From Desulfobacteraceae bacterium (GTDB lineage: Bacteria; Desulfobacterota; Desulfobacteria; Desulfobacterales; Desulfobacteraceae), in assembly GCA_021107575.1 (NCBI GenBank), contig JAIOSM010000502.1, positions 1-32,262 on the forward strand: a stretch of 32,262 bases of DNA. Direction: 5' to 3'. A model generated the notes under the pieces. The model saw only the letters and a program-made list of their open reading frames with translations. It had not been told where the DNA came from and made no database searches. Shown in pieces: positions 16,946 through 24,348 of the stretch (position 1 is its first letter; each line of letters starts with the position of its first letter). The position numbers and the translations under genes are program-made.

Positions 16946-17692
16946 CTATTCTTTTCTTTTATTTTTTTGCCATGGAAGTATGAAATAATTAGAATAAAAA
17001 AAAGATAAAGGGCCTGAAATAACATAGGCAGAAAAAGCAGCAAATAAAACTATCCAAGGCTCATATACAACAGTTGCCAGGATTAAAACCAACCCTACAA
17101 GCCAATTAAATTTCATTCTCTTAAAAAGAGATATCTTTTTAAAACTCTGATATTTAATTGAGCTTACCATACAAAAAGATAAAGAATACAACATTACTAA
17201 AAAAATCACTTTGTACGGATCAGGTGCAATATTAAGTCGTGAGAATAATAATACAGTAATAGCAGTCATAGCAGCTGCTGCAGGTATGGGAAGTCCCTCA
17301 AAATGATTAGAACTTTCAGGAGAATCGGCTGATGTATTAAATCTTGCAAGGCGGAGTGCCCCACATATCATAAAAAGAAAACCTGCAACCCAGCCCAGTC
17401 TTCCCATGGGTTTAAGTACCCAGAGTATCATCATCAGAGATGGTGCCATACCAAAGGTAACAAGGTCTGCCAGAGAATCATATTCTATCCCGAATCTGCT
17501 TGTGGTATTTGTTGCTCTTGCAATTTTACCGTCAAGAAGGTCAAATATACCCCCGATCAAAATAGCAATTGATGCATCTGTAAACCGTGCATCAATGGAG
17601 GCAATAATAGCATAAAACCCACAGAATACATTCATGGATGTGAAAAAATTAGGAAGTATATAAATCCCTCTTTTAAACTTTTCCCTTTCCAT
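16946..17692 (-). CDS. pssA: CDP-diacylglycerol-serine O-phosphatidyltransferase
   Basis: This inner-membrane enzyme makes phosphatidylserine from CDP-diacylglycerol and serine. The 248-residue chain has about six to eight hydrophobic segments. It carries the complete CDP-alcohol phosphatidyltransferase signature: Asp51, Asp54-Gly55, Ala58-Arg59, Gly68, Asp72 and Asp76 in the order DxxDGxxARx8Gx3Dx3D. This is the type II enzyme found in Gram-positive bacteria and many Proteobacteria, not the soluble E. coli type. Its start overlaps the end of psd by 20 bases, so the two steps of phosphatidylethanolamine synthesis are translationally coupled. Confidence 0.94.
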   Translation of the reverse strand: MEREKFKRGIYILPNFFTSMNVFCGFYAIIASIDARFTDASIAILIGGIFDLLDGKIARATNTTSRFGIEYDSLADLVTFGMAPSLMMILWVLKPMGRLGWVAGFLFMICGALRLARFNTSADSPESSNHFEGLPIPAAAAMTAITVLLFSRLNIAPDPYKVIFLVMLYSLSFCMVSSIKYQSFKKISLFKRMKFNWLVGLVLILATVVYEPWIVLFAAFSAYVISGPLSFFYSNYFILPWQKNKRKE

Positions 17693-18389
17693 TCTCAGTC
17701 TCCTTCTCCTTAAAATACCCTAATATAGACGACCCGGCTTTAACTTTCTGGCCAACCTCCACTATAACTCTTGTATCACATGGTAAATAAAGATCAAGTC
17801 TTGACCCAAAACGAATCATCCCATAACGATCTCCACGTCGGATAAAAGATTTTTCCTTTACTGTCCAGACAATCCTTCGAGCTATTAATCCTGCAATCTG
17901 AACAACTTTAAAAGTATGCCCGGCATCTGTTTTGATTGTCAAAGCATTTCTTTCATTATGAACTGATGCCTTATCAAAAGATGCATTAAAAAATTTACCA
18001 GGTGTATATTTAATTTCCTCAATAATTCCATCAAACGGAACTCTGTTAACATGAACATTAAAAACATTCATAAAAATACTTATTTTAAGAGCTTCAGTAT
18101 CAACATATTCATTGCCGCCCTCGCCACCAGTAACCTGCTCAACAACAATCACTTTACCGTCAGCAGGAGAAACCAGTGCTCCACTCTCTTTTGTAATAAA
18201 TCTTTCCGGATCCCGAAAAAACCAGCACACAAAACAAGTCAAAAAAAGAGCTGCCCAAGCGGGGATCGCCCATTCAAAATAAAAAAACAAGCCGGTAATT
18301 ACACCACTTGCAAAAATAAATACCAAACCAGGCACTGCAACTGGCAGGTAAGGTTTGGACAGTTCTATTTCTTTATTCATATCACTCAC
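17673..18389 (-). CDS. psd: Phosphatidylserine decarboxylase, short form
   Basis: The enzyme decarboxylates phosphatidylserine to phosphatidylethanolamine. The proenzyme is cut by itself between Gly195 and Ser196 in RFGSRLDLYLP, and the serine becomes the pyruvoyl cofactor. Other marks are two N-terminal membrane segments (about 15-37 and 42-57), FRDPER, SPADGKV, FMNVFNVHVNRVP and NERNAL. The 238-residue length and the FGSR site place it in the short archaeal/bacterial branch. It overlaps pssA by 20 bases and follows tsaB by 45 bp. Confidence 0.95.
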   Translation of the reverse strand: MSDMNKEIELSKPYLPVAVPGLVFIFASGVITGLFFYFEWAIPAWAALFLTCFVCWFFRDPERFITKESGALVSPADGKVIVVEQVTGGEGGNEYVDTEALKISIFMNVFNVHVNRVPFDGIIEEIKYTPGKFFNASFDKASVHNERNALTIKTDAGHTFKVVQIAGLIARRIVWTVKEKSFIRRGDRYGMIRFGSRLDLYLPCDTRVIVEVGQKVKAGSSILGYFKEKETENGKGKV

Positions 18390-18434
18390 TTACAATTAAA
18401 AATTTTAGAGTCTACCCTATATTTCATGCTTTTG

Positions 18435-19136
18435 TCAATCTATACTTGATTTATTAATTTCAGCATCTGATTTTCTAAGATATTCCGGAACAAGAGAATC
18501 ATTTTTATCATTAAGAATAGAAGGATTTTGGAATAATACTTCAGCAAGGGCAGAAGCTCTTATTTTATTTAAAAACAATGGAGCAAACTTTGCAGCTTGA
18601 TTAAATGCTGACTTTTCAAATTCTCTTTTGATAATTTCCTGATAGGCAACAGCGCCTGATCCTGCAAAAAGGGTATTCTCGTTTAGCGATTCAAGCACTT
18701 CTATTGGCTTTAAAACTCTTTCTGGACTTTTTTTTAAAAGTTTACCATCTCTAAAATTATAGGTCGCCTGATAGACCTCTCCTCTTTGAGCATCCATCAT
18801 CACACATACTGGCAGAGAGGAAAAAGAAAATTGCCAGGCAATGCCATCAAGGCTTGAAATGCCGGCACAAGGTTTTCCTGAAGCATAGGCAAGCCCTTTT
18901 ACAGTGCTGATACCTATTCTCAATCCTGTAAAACTTCCAGGCCCCTTAGCTGCAATAAATCCATCAAGTTCATTAACTGAAACACCGACCTTATCCATGA
19001 TTCTTGCAACCATATCCATAATGCGTTTGGAATGGGTTTGCTTAGTTGCCCATAACTCTTCACAAACAGGGCTCTTATCTTCAATTAAAGCTATGCTGCA
19101 TTCTTTTTCAGCACTGCTTATTGCAAGTATTTTCAA
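18435..19136 (-). CDS. tsaB: tRNA threonylcarbamoyladenosine biosynthesis protein TsaB
   Basis: TsaB is a non-catalytic partner of TsaD in making t6A at position 37 of ANN-decoding tRNAs. The 233-residue protein has the ASKHA-type opening LAISSAEKECSIAL, then THSKRIMDMV, and the family hallmark AAKGPGSFTGLRIGISTVKGLAYA. The late part (DAQRGEVYQATY, VPEYLRKSDAE) also fits. The start is a TTG at 19136. It follows lon by 14 bp. TsaD, TsaC and TsaE are not in this window. Confidence 0.93.
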   Translation of the reverse strand: MKILAISSAEKECSIALIEDKSPVCEELWATKQTHSKRIMDMVARIMDKVGVSVNELDGFIAAKGPGSFTGLRIGISTVKGLAYASGKPCAGISSLDGIAWQFSFSSLPVCVMMDAQRGEVYQATYNFRDGKLLKKSPERVLKPIEVLESLNENTLFAGSGAVAYQEIIKREFEKSAFNQAAKFAPLFLNKIRASALAEVLFQNPSILNDKNDSLVPEYLRKSDAEINKSSID

Positions 19137-19150
19137 ATTAGCGGCCTTTA

Positions 19151-21529
19151 TTAACTGGTCTTTATCAAGGCTATTTCAATAACTTGATCTAACTCTTTTA
19201 CCGGAATGAATTCAATCTTCCTTTTTACGGTTTTAGGTACATCAAAAAGATCATTTTTATTTTTTTCCGGAATAATAACCTTCTTTACTCCTGCCCTGAC
19301 AGCTCCCAGGGCCTTTTCTTTTAATCCACCGATGGGCAGCACTCTGCCGCGCAACGTTATCTCACCTGTCATGGCAACTTGGCAATCAACCAATCTGCCT
19401 GTGAATGCAGATATTATTGCTATTGCTATCCCGACACCGGCTGAAGGCCCGTCTTTTGGTATAGCACCTGCCGGCACGTGGATATGAATATCATTACTTT
19501 CCAGAGCCTTAGCGGAAATACCTAATTTTTTCATGTTACTTTTTACATATGTAAGAGCAGCTTTTGCAGATTCCTGCATTACTTCACCAATCTGACCGGT
19601 AATAACAAGCTCGCCTTTCCCGGCTACGAGTGATGCTTCAATATAAAGATGCTCGCCGCCAGCCTCAGTCCATGCAAGCCCTGTAACAAGACCTGCCTGG
19701 CTCTCTTCCTGATCAAGTTCCGGAAAATATTTTGGCTGCCCAAGATATTTTGAAAGATTCTGCTTTGTTATTGAAAACTTTCCCTTTTTACCTCCGGTAA
19801 TCTTCCTTGCAATTTTTCTGCATATTGCATCAAGGTTTCTTTCCAGATTTCTTAACCCTGCTTCCTGGGTATATTCAAACAATATTGATTGCATTGCACC
19901 AGGGCTTATATTAATAGATCTTTTTAAAAGACCATTCTCTTTTTTCTTTCTAGGAAATAAATGCTTTTCCGCTATAACCTTTTTCTCCTCTACTGTGTAA
20001 CCTGAAAGTCTGATTACCTCCATCCTGTCAAATAATGCTGAGGGGATTGTATCAGAGACATTGGCAGTAAGAATAAAAAGCACATTGGAAAGGTCAAAGG
20101 GCATATTAAGATAGTGATCTGAAAACTCAAAATTCTGTTCCGGGTCAAGTGCCTCAAGAAGAGCAGAAGAAGGATCTCCTCTATAATCATTCCCAAGTTT
20201 ATCAATTTCATCAAGCATAAACACAGGATTATTTGTCCCACATTGCTTTAAGCCTTGAAGGATTCTTCCCGGCATCGCTCCTATATATGTACGCCTATGC
20301 CCTCTTATTTCAGCTTCATCACGGATACCCCCCAAAGAAAATCTAAAAAATTTCCGCTTCATTGCCTTGGCAATTGCCTGACCAAGAGAAGTCTTTCCAA
20401 CACCCGGAGGCCCGACAAAACAGAGTATTTGCCCTTTTTTCTTTGGGTTGAGCTGACGGACACTCAAGTATTCCAGGATTCTCTCCTTTACCTTGGCAAG
20501 TCCATAATGGTTTTCATCAAGTAATTGTGCAGATTTTTCAATATCTAAAAAATCTTTAGATGATTTTGCCCAGGGTAATTCAATAATACAGTCTAAATAA
20601 CTTCTAATTATAGACGCCTCTGATGAATCAGAGTGCATTTGCTCAAGTCTTTTTAACTGTTTTAATGCCTCTTTCTCATTCTTTACTGGTATTTTTGCTT
20701 TTTTAATCTTTTTCCGATATTCTTCTATTTCAACAAACCTGTCATCAGTCTCTCCAAGTTCCTTATGAATAGCTTTAATTTGCTCTCTTAAATAATAATC
20801 TCTTTGATTCCTTGATATCTCATCTTTAACCTCGGTCTGAATTTTCGCCTGAACAGCAGAAAGATCAACTTCACGCGCTAAAAAATCATTAACCTTTTTC
20901 AAACGCTCCATTGAATCGTTTATTTCAATTAACGCCTGGGAATCTGCAACCTTAAGGTTTAAATTAGATGCCACAAGATCAGCAAGTTTACCCGGGGAAT
21001 CAATATAATTTAAAAGATCAACTGCATCCTGAGAAAATTCCCCTTTTAAAGCCAAAAGTTTTCCACTATTTTCTTTAACATTTCTCATTAAAGCTTCATG
21101 TTCGATATTCAGCTCTTCAATCTCTTTATCTTCTATAATTTCTATTTTTACCTCAAAAAAAGCTCGTCTTGTTGTGTATTTTAGTATTTTTGCCTTTGTA
21201 ATCCCCTGGACAAGCGCCTTTACTTTTCCATCAGGCAATTTTAACATTTTCTGGACTCTGCCTACTGTACCTATTCTATATACATCTGCAGCTTTTGGAT
21301 TTTCCACTGACGAATCCTTTTGAGCTGAAAGAAAAACATACCTGTCTTTCTTCATAGATTCTTCAATTGCTTTAATAGATTTTTCCCGACCTACAAACAA
21401 AGGTAAAAGCATGTCTGTAAACACTACAACATCCCTTACAGGCATCATGGAAATAGTAAGAGGAATATTATCAAAATCCCCTTCTTTTTCTATTACATCA
21501 ATAAGATCATCCATATCAGTTTCAGCCAT
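19151..21529 (-). CDS. lon: ATP-dependent protease Lon
   Basis: This is a full-length 792-residue LonA: N-terminal substrate-binding LAN domain (about 23-220, beginning LTISMMPVRDVVVFTDMLLP), a central helical region, an AAA+ ATPase with Walker A GPPGVGKTS (373-381) and Walker B VFMLDEIDKLG (436-446), and a C-terminal serine-lysine protease domain with Ser696 in PKDGPSAG and Lys739 in GGLKEKA. It degrades misfolded and regulatory proteins in the cytoplasm. It is the first gene of the leftward housekeeping run. A ribosome site AAAGGGG lies a little far (about 12 bases) before the ATG. No clear heat-shock promoter was found in the 258-bp divergent gap upstream. Confidence 0.97.
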   Translation of the reverse strand: MAETDMDDLIDVIEKEGDFDNIPLTISMMPVRDVVVFTDMLLPLFVGREKSIKAIEESMKKDRYVFLSAQKDSSVENPKAADVYRIGTVGRVQKMLKLPDGKVKALVQGITKAKILKYTTRRAFFEVKIEIIEDKEIEELNIEHEALMRNVKENSGKLLALKGEFSQDAVDLLNYIDSPGKLADLVASNLNLKVADSQALIEINDSMERLKKVNDFLAREVDLSAVQAKIQTEVKDEISRNQRDYYLREQIKAIHKELGETDDRFVEIEEYRKKIKKAKIPVKNEKEALKQLKRLEQMHSDSSEASIIRSYLDCIIELPWAKSSKDFLDIEKSAQLLDENHYGLAKVKERILEYLSVRQLNPKKKGQILCFVGPPGVGKTSLGQAIAKAMKRKFFRFSLGGIRDEAEIRGHRRTYIGAMPGRILQGLKQCGTNNPVFMLDEIDKLGNDYRGDPSSALLEALDPEQNFEFSDHYLNMPFDLSNVLFILTANVSDTIPSALFDRMEVIRLSGYTVEEKKVIAEKHLFPRKKKENGLLKRSINISPGAMQSILFEYTQEAGLRNLERNLDAICRKIARKITGGKKGKFSITKQNLSKYLGQPKYFPELDQEESQAGLVTGLAWTEAGGEHLYIEASLVAGKGELVITGQIGEVMQESAKAALTYVKSNMKKLGISAKALESNDIHIHVPAGAIPKDGPSAGVGIAIAIISAFTGRLVDCQVAMTGEITLRGRVLPIGGLKEKALGAVRAGVKKVIIPEKNKNDLFDVPKTVKRKIEFIPVKELDQVIEIALIKTS

Positions 21530-21600
21530 TTATATTTAATACCCCTTTCTAATCCTGTTGACAGCTATCATTTATTAAAACATCATATAATGAATATTTA

Positions 21601-21620
21601 TTATTGTACTTCTACAATAA
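21601..21620. promoter_or_regulatory. Perfect palindrome between lon and the prepilin peptidase gene
   Basis: Arms TTATTGTA and TACAATAA are perfect and separated only by CTTC, in the 258-bp gap between the divergent genes. It lies 72 bp before the lon start. It could be an operator or a small hairpin in the lon leader. It does not match the CIRCE heat-shock element. Confidence 0.4.
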
Positions 21621-21716
21621 AACATTTTTCACCTTTTACAATGTCTCTTTTCTTTTTTTCCCAATGATTAGAATATTATTTAAAATACAGCCTGCTTAAA
21701 TTGCCTGCCTAAAACA

Positions 21717-21745
21717 TTGACATATAAAACACTTTTGTTTATTTT
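21717..21745 (+). promoter_or_regulatory. Sigma-70-like promoter of the prepilin peptidase gene
   Basis: A perfect -35 box TTGACA (21717-21722) and a -10 box TATTTT (21740-21745) are 17 bp apart, about 43 bp before the start codon. An AAGGAG ribosome site (21771-21776) follows, 11 bases before the ATG at 21788. Confidence 0.5.
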
Positions 21746-21787
21746 GAGCCATCAAGAAATAATTTTTAATAAGGAGCTTGAGGTTTA

Positions 21788-22573
21788 ATGGAAATGTATT
21801 TAGAGCAATTACTATTATTCCTGATTTTTGCATTTGGAGCATCTTTAGGCAGCTTTTACAATGTATGTATTTATAGGATCCCTAAAAAAATATCAATTGT
21901 CACACCGGGCTCGTCTTGTCCTTTTTGTAAAAAGAAAATCCCTTTCTATTTAAATATCCCGGTTTTCAGCTATTTTGTTCTGCAAGGAAAATGCAAATAC
22001 TGTAAGCACCCTTTTTCTCCAAGATATCCAATTGTTGAAGCATTAACAGGATTAATCTTACTCGCCCTGTATATAAAATTTGGTTATTCCATAACAACAA
22101 TTTTCTGGTTTGTTTTTATTTCAGTATTAATTATCATTTCTTTTATTGATATTGACTATCAAATCATACCTGATATCTTTTCCTTACCCGGGATTTTTAT
22201 TTTTGCCACAGCTCCTTTATTTGTACCGGAAATAAGTTTTATGGATTCTGTTTTTGGGATTATGCTCGGAGGCGGAAGTCTGTACCTTATCGCCTTGACA
22301 TATTACATGCTGAAAAAAACGGAGGGCATGGGAGGCTGCGACATTAAACTTCTTGCAATGATCGGTGCAGCAATCGGATGGAAAGGTGTAATTGTTACGA
22401 TTTTCATTGGCTCTCTCGCAGGAACAATCGCTGGGATTATAATAATGATCTCTTCAAAAATTATAGATATAAAACTAAAAATTCCATTTGGTCCATACCT
22501 CTCTATTGGAGCCGTCATTTATATATTCTTTGGCCAAGCTCTTATTAGGTGGTATTTTGCGACAGCGCTTTAA
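21788..22573 (+). CDS. pilD: Prepilin peptidase / N-methyltransferase (PilD type)
   Basis: This inner-membrane aspartic protease removes leader peptides from type IV pilins and type II secretion pseudopilins and methylates the new N-terminus. The 261 residues contain about eight membrane segments. The cytoplasmic loop has two zinc-type pairs: CPFCKKKIPF (44-47) and CKYCKHPFSPRYP (69-72). The first catalytic Asp lies in FIDIDYQIIPD (Asp121 or Asp123). The second lies in GMGGCDIKLLA (Asp185), where the usual GxGD motif reads GGCD, with Cys184 in place of the last glycine. No pilin genes lie nearby. It converges with cheX, with 3 bp between the stops. Confidence 0.9.
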   Translation: MEMYLEQLLLFLIFAFGASLGSFYNVCIYRIPKKISIVTPGSSCPFCKKKIPFYLNIPVFSYFVLQGKCKYCKHPFSPRYPIVEALTGLILLALYIKFGYSITTIFWFVFISVLIIISFIDIDYQIIPDIFSLPGIFIFATAPLFVPEISFMDSVFGIMLGGGSLYLIALTYYMLKKTEGMGGCDIKLLAMIGAAIGWKGVIVTIFIGSLAGTIAGIIIMISSKIIDIKLKIPFGPYLSIGAVIYIFFGQALIRWYFATAL

Positions 22574-22576
22574 TCT

Positions 22577-23044
22577 TTACGATTCCTTAACAGCCATTTC
22601 TATTAAAAACCGGCCTTTTGTTGTTTCAAAAGGTATTGCCAGGACATATTCTGCACCGTCAATATGATCAATCACATGATCCTTACCTGATATCACCTCA
22701 GAAAGTTTAATTTTCACCTTCTTACCAAGCTCAGTTATTTTTGTAGTCGCATGGCCTGCGATCATATTGCTTATTTCTCCGACAGCATCGTCAATTTCTT
22801 CATTCATTTCTGTCATTTCTTCTCCAAACATTGCAGAAACAACTCCAAGAATACTTTTTCTATAAAAAATAATAGCAACGGAAGCTGAGATGTCACCATC
22901 CATAATAAGCATGCCTGATATGTCTCCTGAAGAGATTGTGTTTTTTTTTATAAATATTGGCTCTGGTTTCACCTTAACTGCAGCTGTAGTATCAAGAATG
23001 TATAAAGCCCCTTCAATAAAGGGGTTCACCAATGACGCATCCAT
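22577..23044 (-). CDS. cheX: CheX-type chemotaxis phosphatase
   Basis: CheX removes the phosphate from CheY and so resets the chemotaxis signal. The 155-residue length is normal. The active-site helix carries the E-x2-N motif in VGEISNMIAGHA (Glu90, Asn93). The surrounding GDISGMLIMDG and a FETTKGRFLIEMAV end also fit the CheX/CheC/FliY fold. A strong AAGGAG lies before its ATG. It stands alone with no other chemotaxis genes in the window, so an orphan role with another response-regulator system is also possible. Confidence 0.88.
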   Translation of the reverse strand: MDASLVNPFIEGALYILDTTAAVKVKPEPIFIKKNTISSGDISGMLIMDGDISASVAIIFYRKSILGVVSAMFGEEMTEMNEEIDDAVGEISNMIAGHATTKITELGKKVKIKLSEVISGKDHVIDHIDGAEYVLAIPFETTKGRFLIEMAVKES

Positions 23045-23127
23045 AACCTTCTCCTTTCTTTTCTTTCCATTTTAAGGGTTTGGCAAGGTTTTAGCAACTT
23101 TTTTACAAAAAAAATTGGGATAAACAC

Positions 23128-23161
23128 TTGACACGCGCTCCACAACCGCGTAACGTACGTT
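23128..23161 (+). promoter_or_regulatory. Promoter of the HU gene with a palindrome at the -10 box
   Basis: A perfect -35 TTGACA (23128-23133) and a -10 TAACGT (23151-23156) are 17 bp apart. The -10 box is embedded in a perfect 10-base palindrome AACGTACGTT (23152-23161). A second perfect 12-base palindrome, GTTGAATTCAAC, lies further down the leader at 23191-23202. The leader is long, about 75 bases, before the AAGGAG-type ribosome site of the gene. Confidence 0.5.
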
Positions 23162-23241
23162 TAATGCTTGTAAGGAGAACTAATTGGTAAGTTGAATTCA
23201 ACATGAGTTTAACATGCAAACCGTAAAAAAGGAGTGATAAG

Positions 23242-23510
23242 ATGAACAAAGGCGATCTAATTAACAAGGTTTCTGAGGTACTTAACAGCAAAAAAGAAGC
23301 TCATGCAGCAGTAGATTGCATGATTGCAGCAATTACAGAAGCTCTTTCCAACAACGATTCTGTAACTCTAGTTGGGTTTGGTACATTTAAGACTGCTGAC
23401 AGAAAAGCAAGAAAGGGAAGAACCCACAGACTGGTAAAGAAATTGACATTCCTGCCAGAACCGTCCCCAAATTTGTTCCAGGAAAAGCCTTAAAAGATGC
23501 AGTAAAATAA
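23242..23510 (+). pseudogene. hup: DNA-binding protein HU with a one-base frameshift
   Basis: HU is a small dimeric protein that bends and compacts DNA. The first 60 codons are normal HU: MNKGDLINKVSEVLNSKKEA, then [17 protein letters not shown]. After Arg60 the frame departs and ends at 23493 in a non-HU tail. In the next frame the sequence from 23424 encodes [20 protein letters not shown] followed by KALKDAVK and a stop at 23508-23510, which is the standard HU arm and C-terminus. Adding one A near 23421-23422 (AGA AAC CCA) restores an 89-residue protein. So one base has been lost, either in the genome or in the read. The DNA-binding beta arm with the conserved Pro is lost in the frame as given. 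The promoter, ribosome site (GGAG) and terminator are all intact. Confidence 0.88.
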
Positions 23511-23528
23511 TCATTTTTCAATATTAAG

Positions 23529-23573
23529 CAGGCAATATACTGGATTGTAACAATAGATTGCCTGATTGTTTTT
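23529..23573 (+). terminator. Rho-independent terminator of the HU gene
   Basis: Arms CAGGCAAT (23529-23536) and ATTGCCTG (23557-23564) are perfect. An inner hairpin ATTGT-A-ACAAT sits inside the loop, and the stem is followed by a run of five T (23569-23573). It lies 19 bp after the restored HU stop codon and directly before the PilZ-domain gene. Confidence 0.75.
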
Positions 23574-23580
23574 ATGGTCT

Positions 23581-24342
23581 ATGGAACTAAAAAAAATATT
23601 TATTCCTTCCGCTGGAGTTGATTTAGTATTTAATCTAAACTCACTCTCTCCTTATGCCAAATCATCAATTATTTACGACATTGATCATGATGAACAAACC
23701 GTCATAGTGGCCCAGCCTTTAAATCCCCTTACAAAAAATTTAGAATACGATGAAATGCATTTAACAACTATTATCAGAGGAGAGAAAGGCAAAATCAGAG
23801 TCGGCATCAAATGTGAACCTGTCAAAATTATAAAGAAATATAAACTTGCAGGCACTAACAGCGTAGATGTCATACAGCTCAGATATTTTCCACCTTTAAT
23901 AGAAACAACTAATATACGCTCTGCATATCGATTGGCCTTAGGCAGTCATTTTTCAATAAATGGTAAAATTATTTATTTAGATCATGAATATATTACTAAA
24001 AAAGATTTTATTTTTTATGATGTTTCGTTTGCAGGCGCCGGACTTATAGCCCCTAAGAGGATCAGCTTAAAAACTAACCCGCTGATCAGAATAAAAAAAC
24101 ACGAAATAATTAAAATAGGGATGATTCTTCAAAAAGAAGGAAAAGATGAGCCATCAAAAATGGAGGCTGTAGCAATTATCCCAGCCAATGCTGAAATACA
24201 TAGAATAAACACTGATTATTCAAAAACACATGTTTTTATAGGCATTAAATTTTTTAATATTTCCTCAGAAAAAGAGGATGCTTTAAATGCATTTATCCAT
24301 GAGGCTCAAGTAGACGGACTTCAGAGATTATCTAATTTTTAG
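23581..24342 (+). CDS. PilZ-domain protein (YcgR-like, probable c-di-GMP receptor)
   Basis: The 253-residue protein has two parts. The N-terminal part (about 1-110) resembles the YcgR-N/FlgZ-type beta domain (LVFNLNSLSPYAKSSIIYDI, IRVGIKCEPVKII). The C-terminal part (about 110-245) resembles a PilZ domain: IRSAYRLALGSHFSING has the R-x3-R spacing near the c-di-GMP site, YDVSFAGAGLIAP gives the D-x-S-x2-G motif, and HVFIGIKF ... NAFIHEAQ closes it. In known cases such proteins bind c-di-GMP and slow the flagellar motor or act on surface behaviour. The match is weaker than for classic PilZ proteins. I chose the ATG at 23581 because the alternative TTG at 23566 lies within the upstream terminator tail. 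No ribosome site is visible. Confidence 0.7.
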   Translation: MELKKIFIPSAGVDLVFNLNSLSPYAKSSIIYDIDHDEQTVIVAQPLNPLTKNLEYDEMHLTTIIRGEKGKIRVGIKCEPVKIIKKYKLAGTNSVDVIQLRYFPPLIETTNIRSAYRLALGSHFSINGKIIYLDHEYITKKDFIFYDVSFAGAGLIAPKRISLKTNPLIRIKKHEIIKIGMILQKEGKDEPSKMEAVAIIPANAEIHRINTDYSKTHVFIGIKFFNISSEKEDALNAFIHEAQVDGLQRLSNF

Positions 24343-24348
24343 CTTTAT

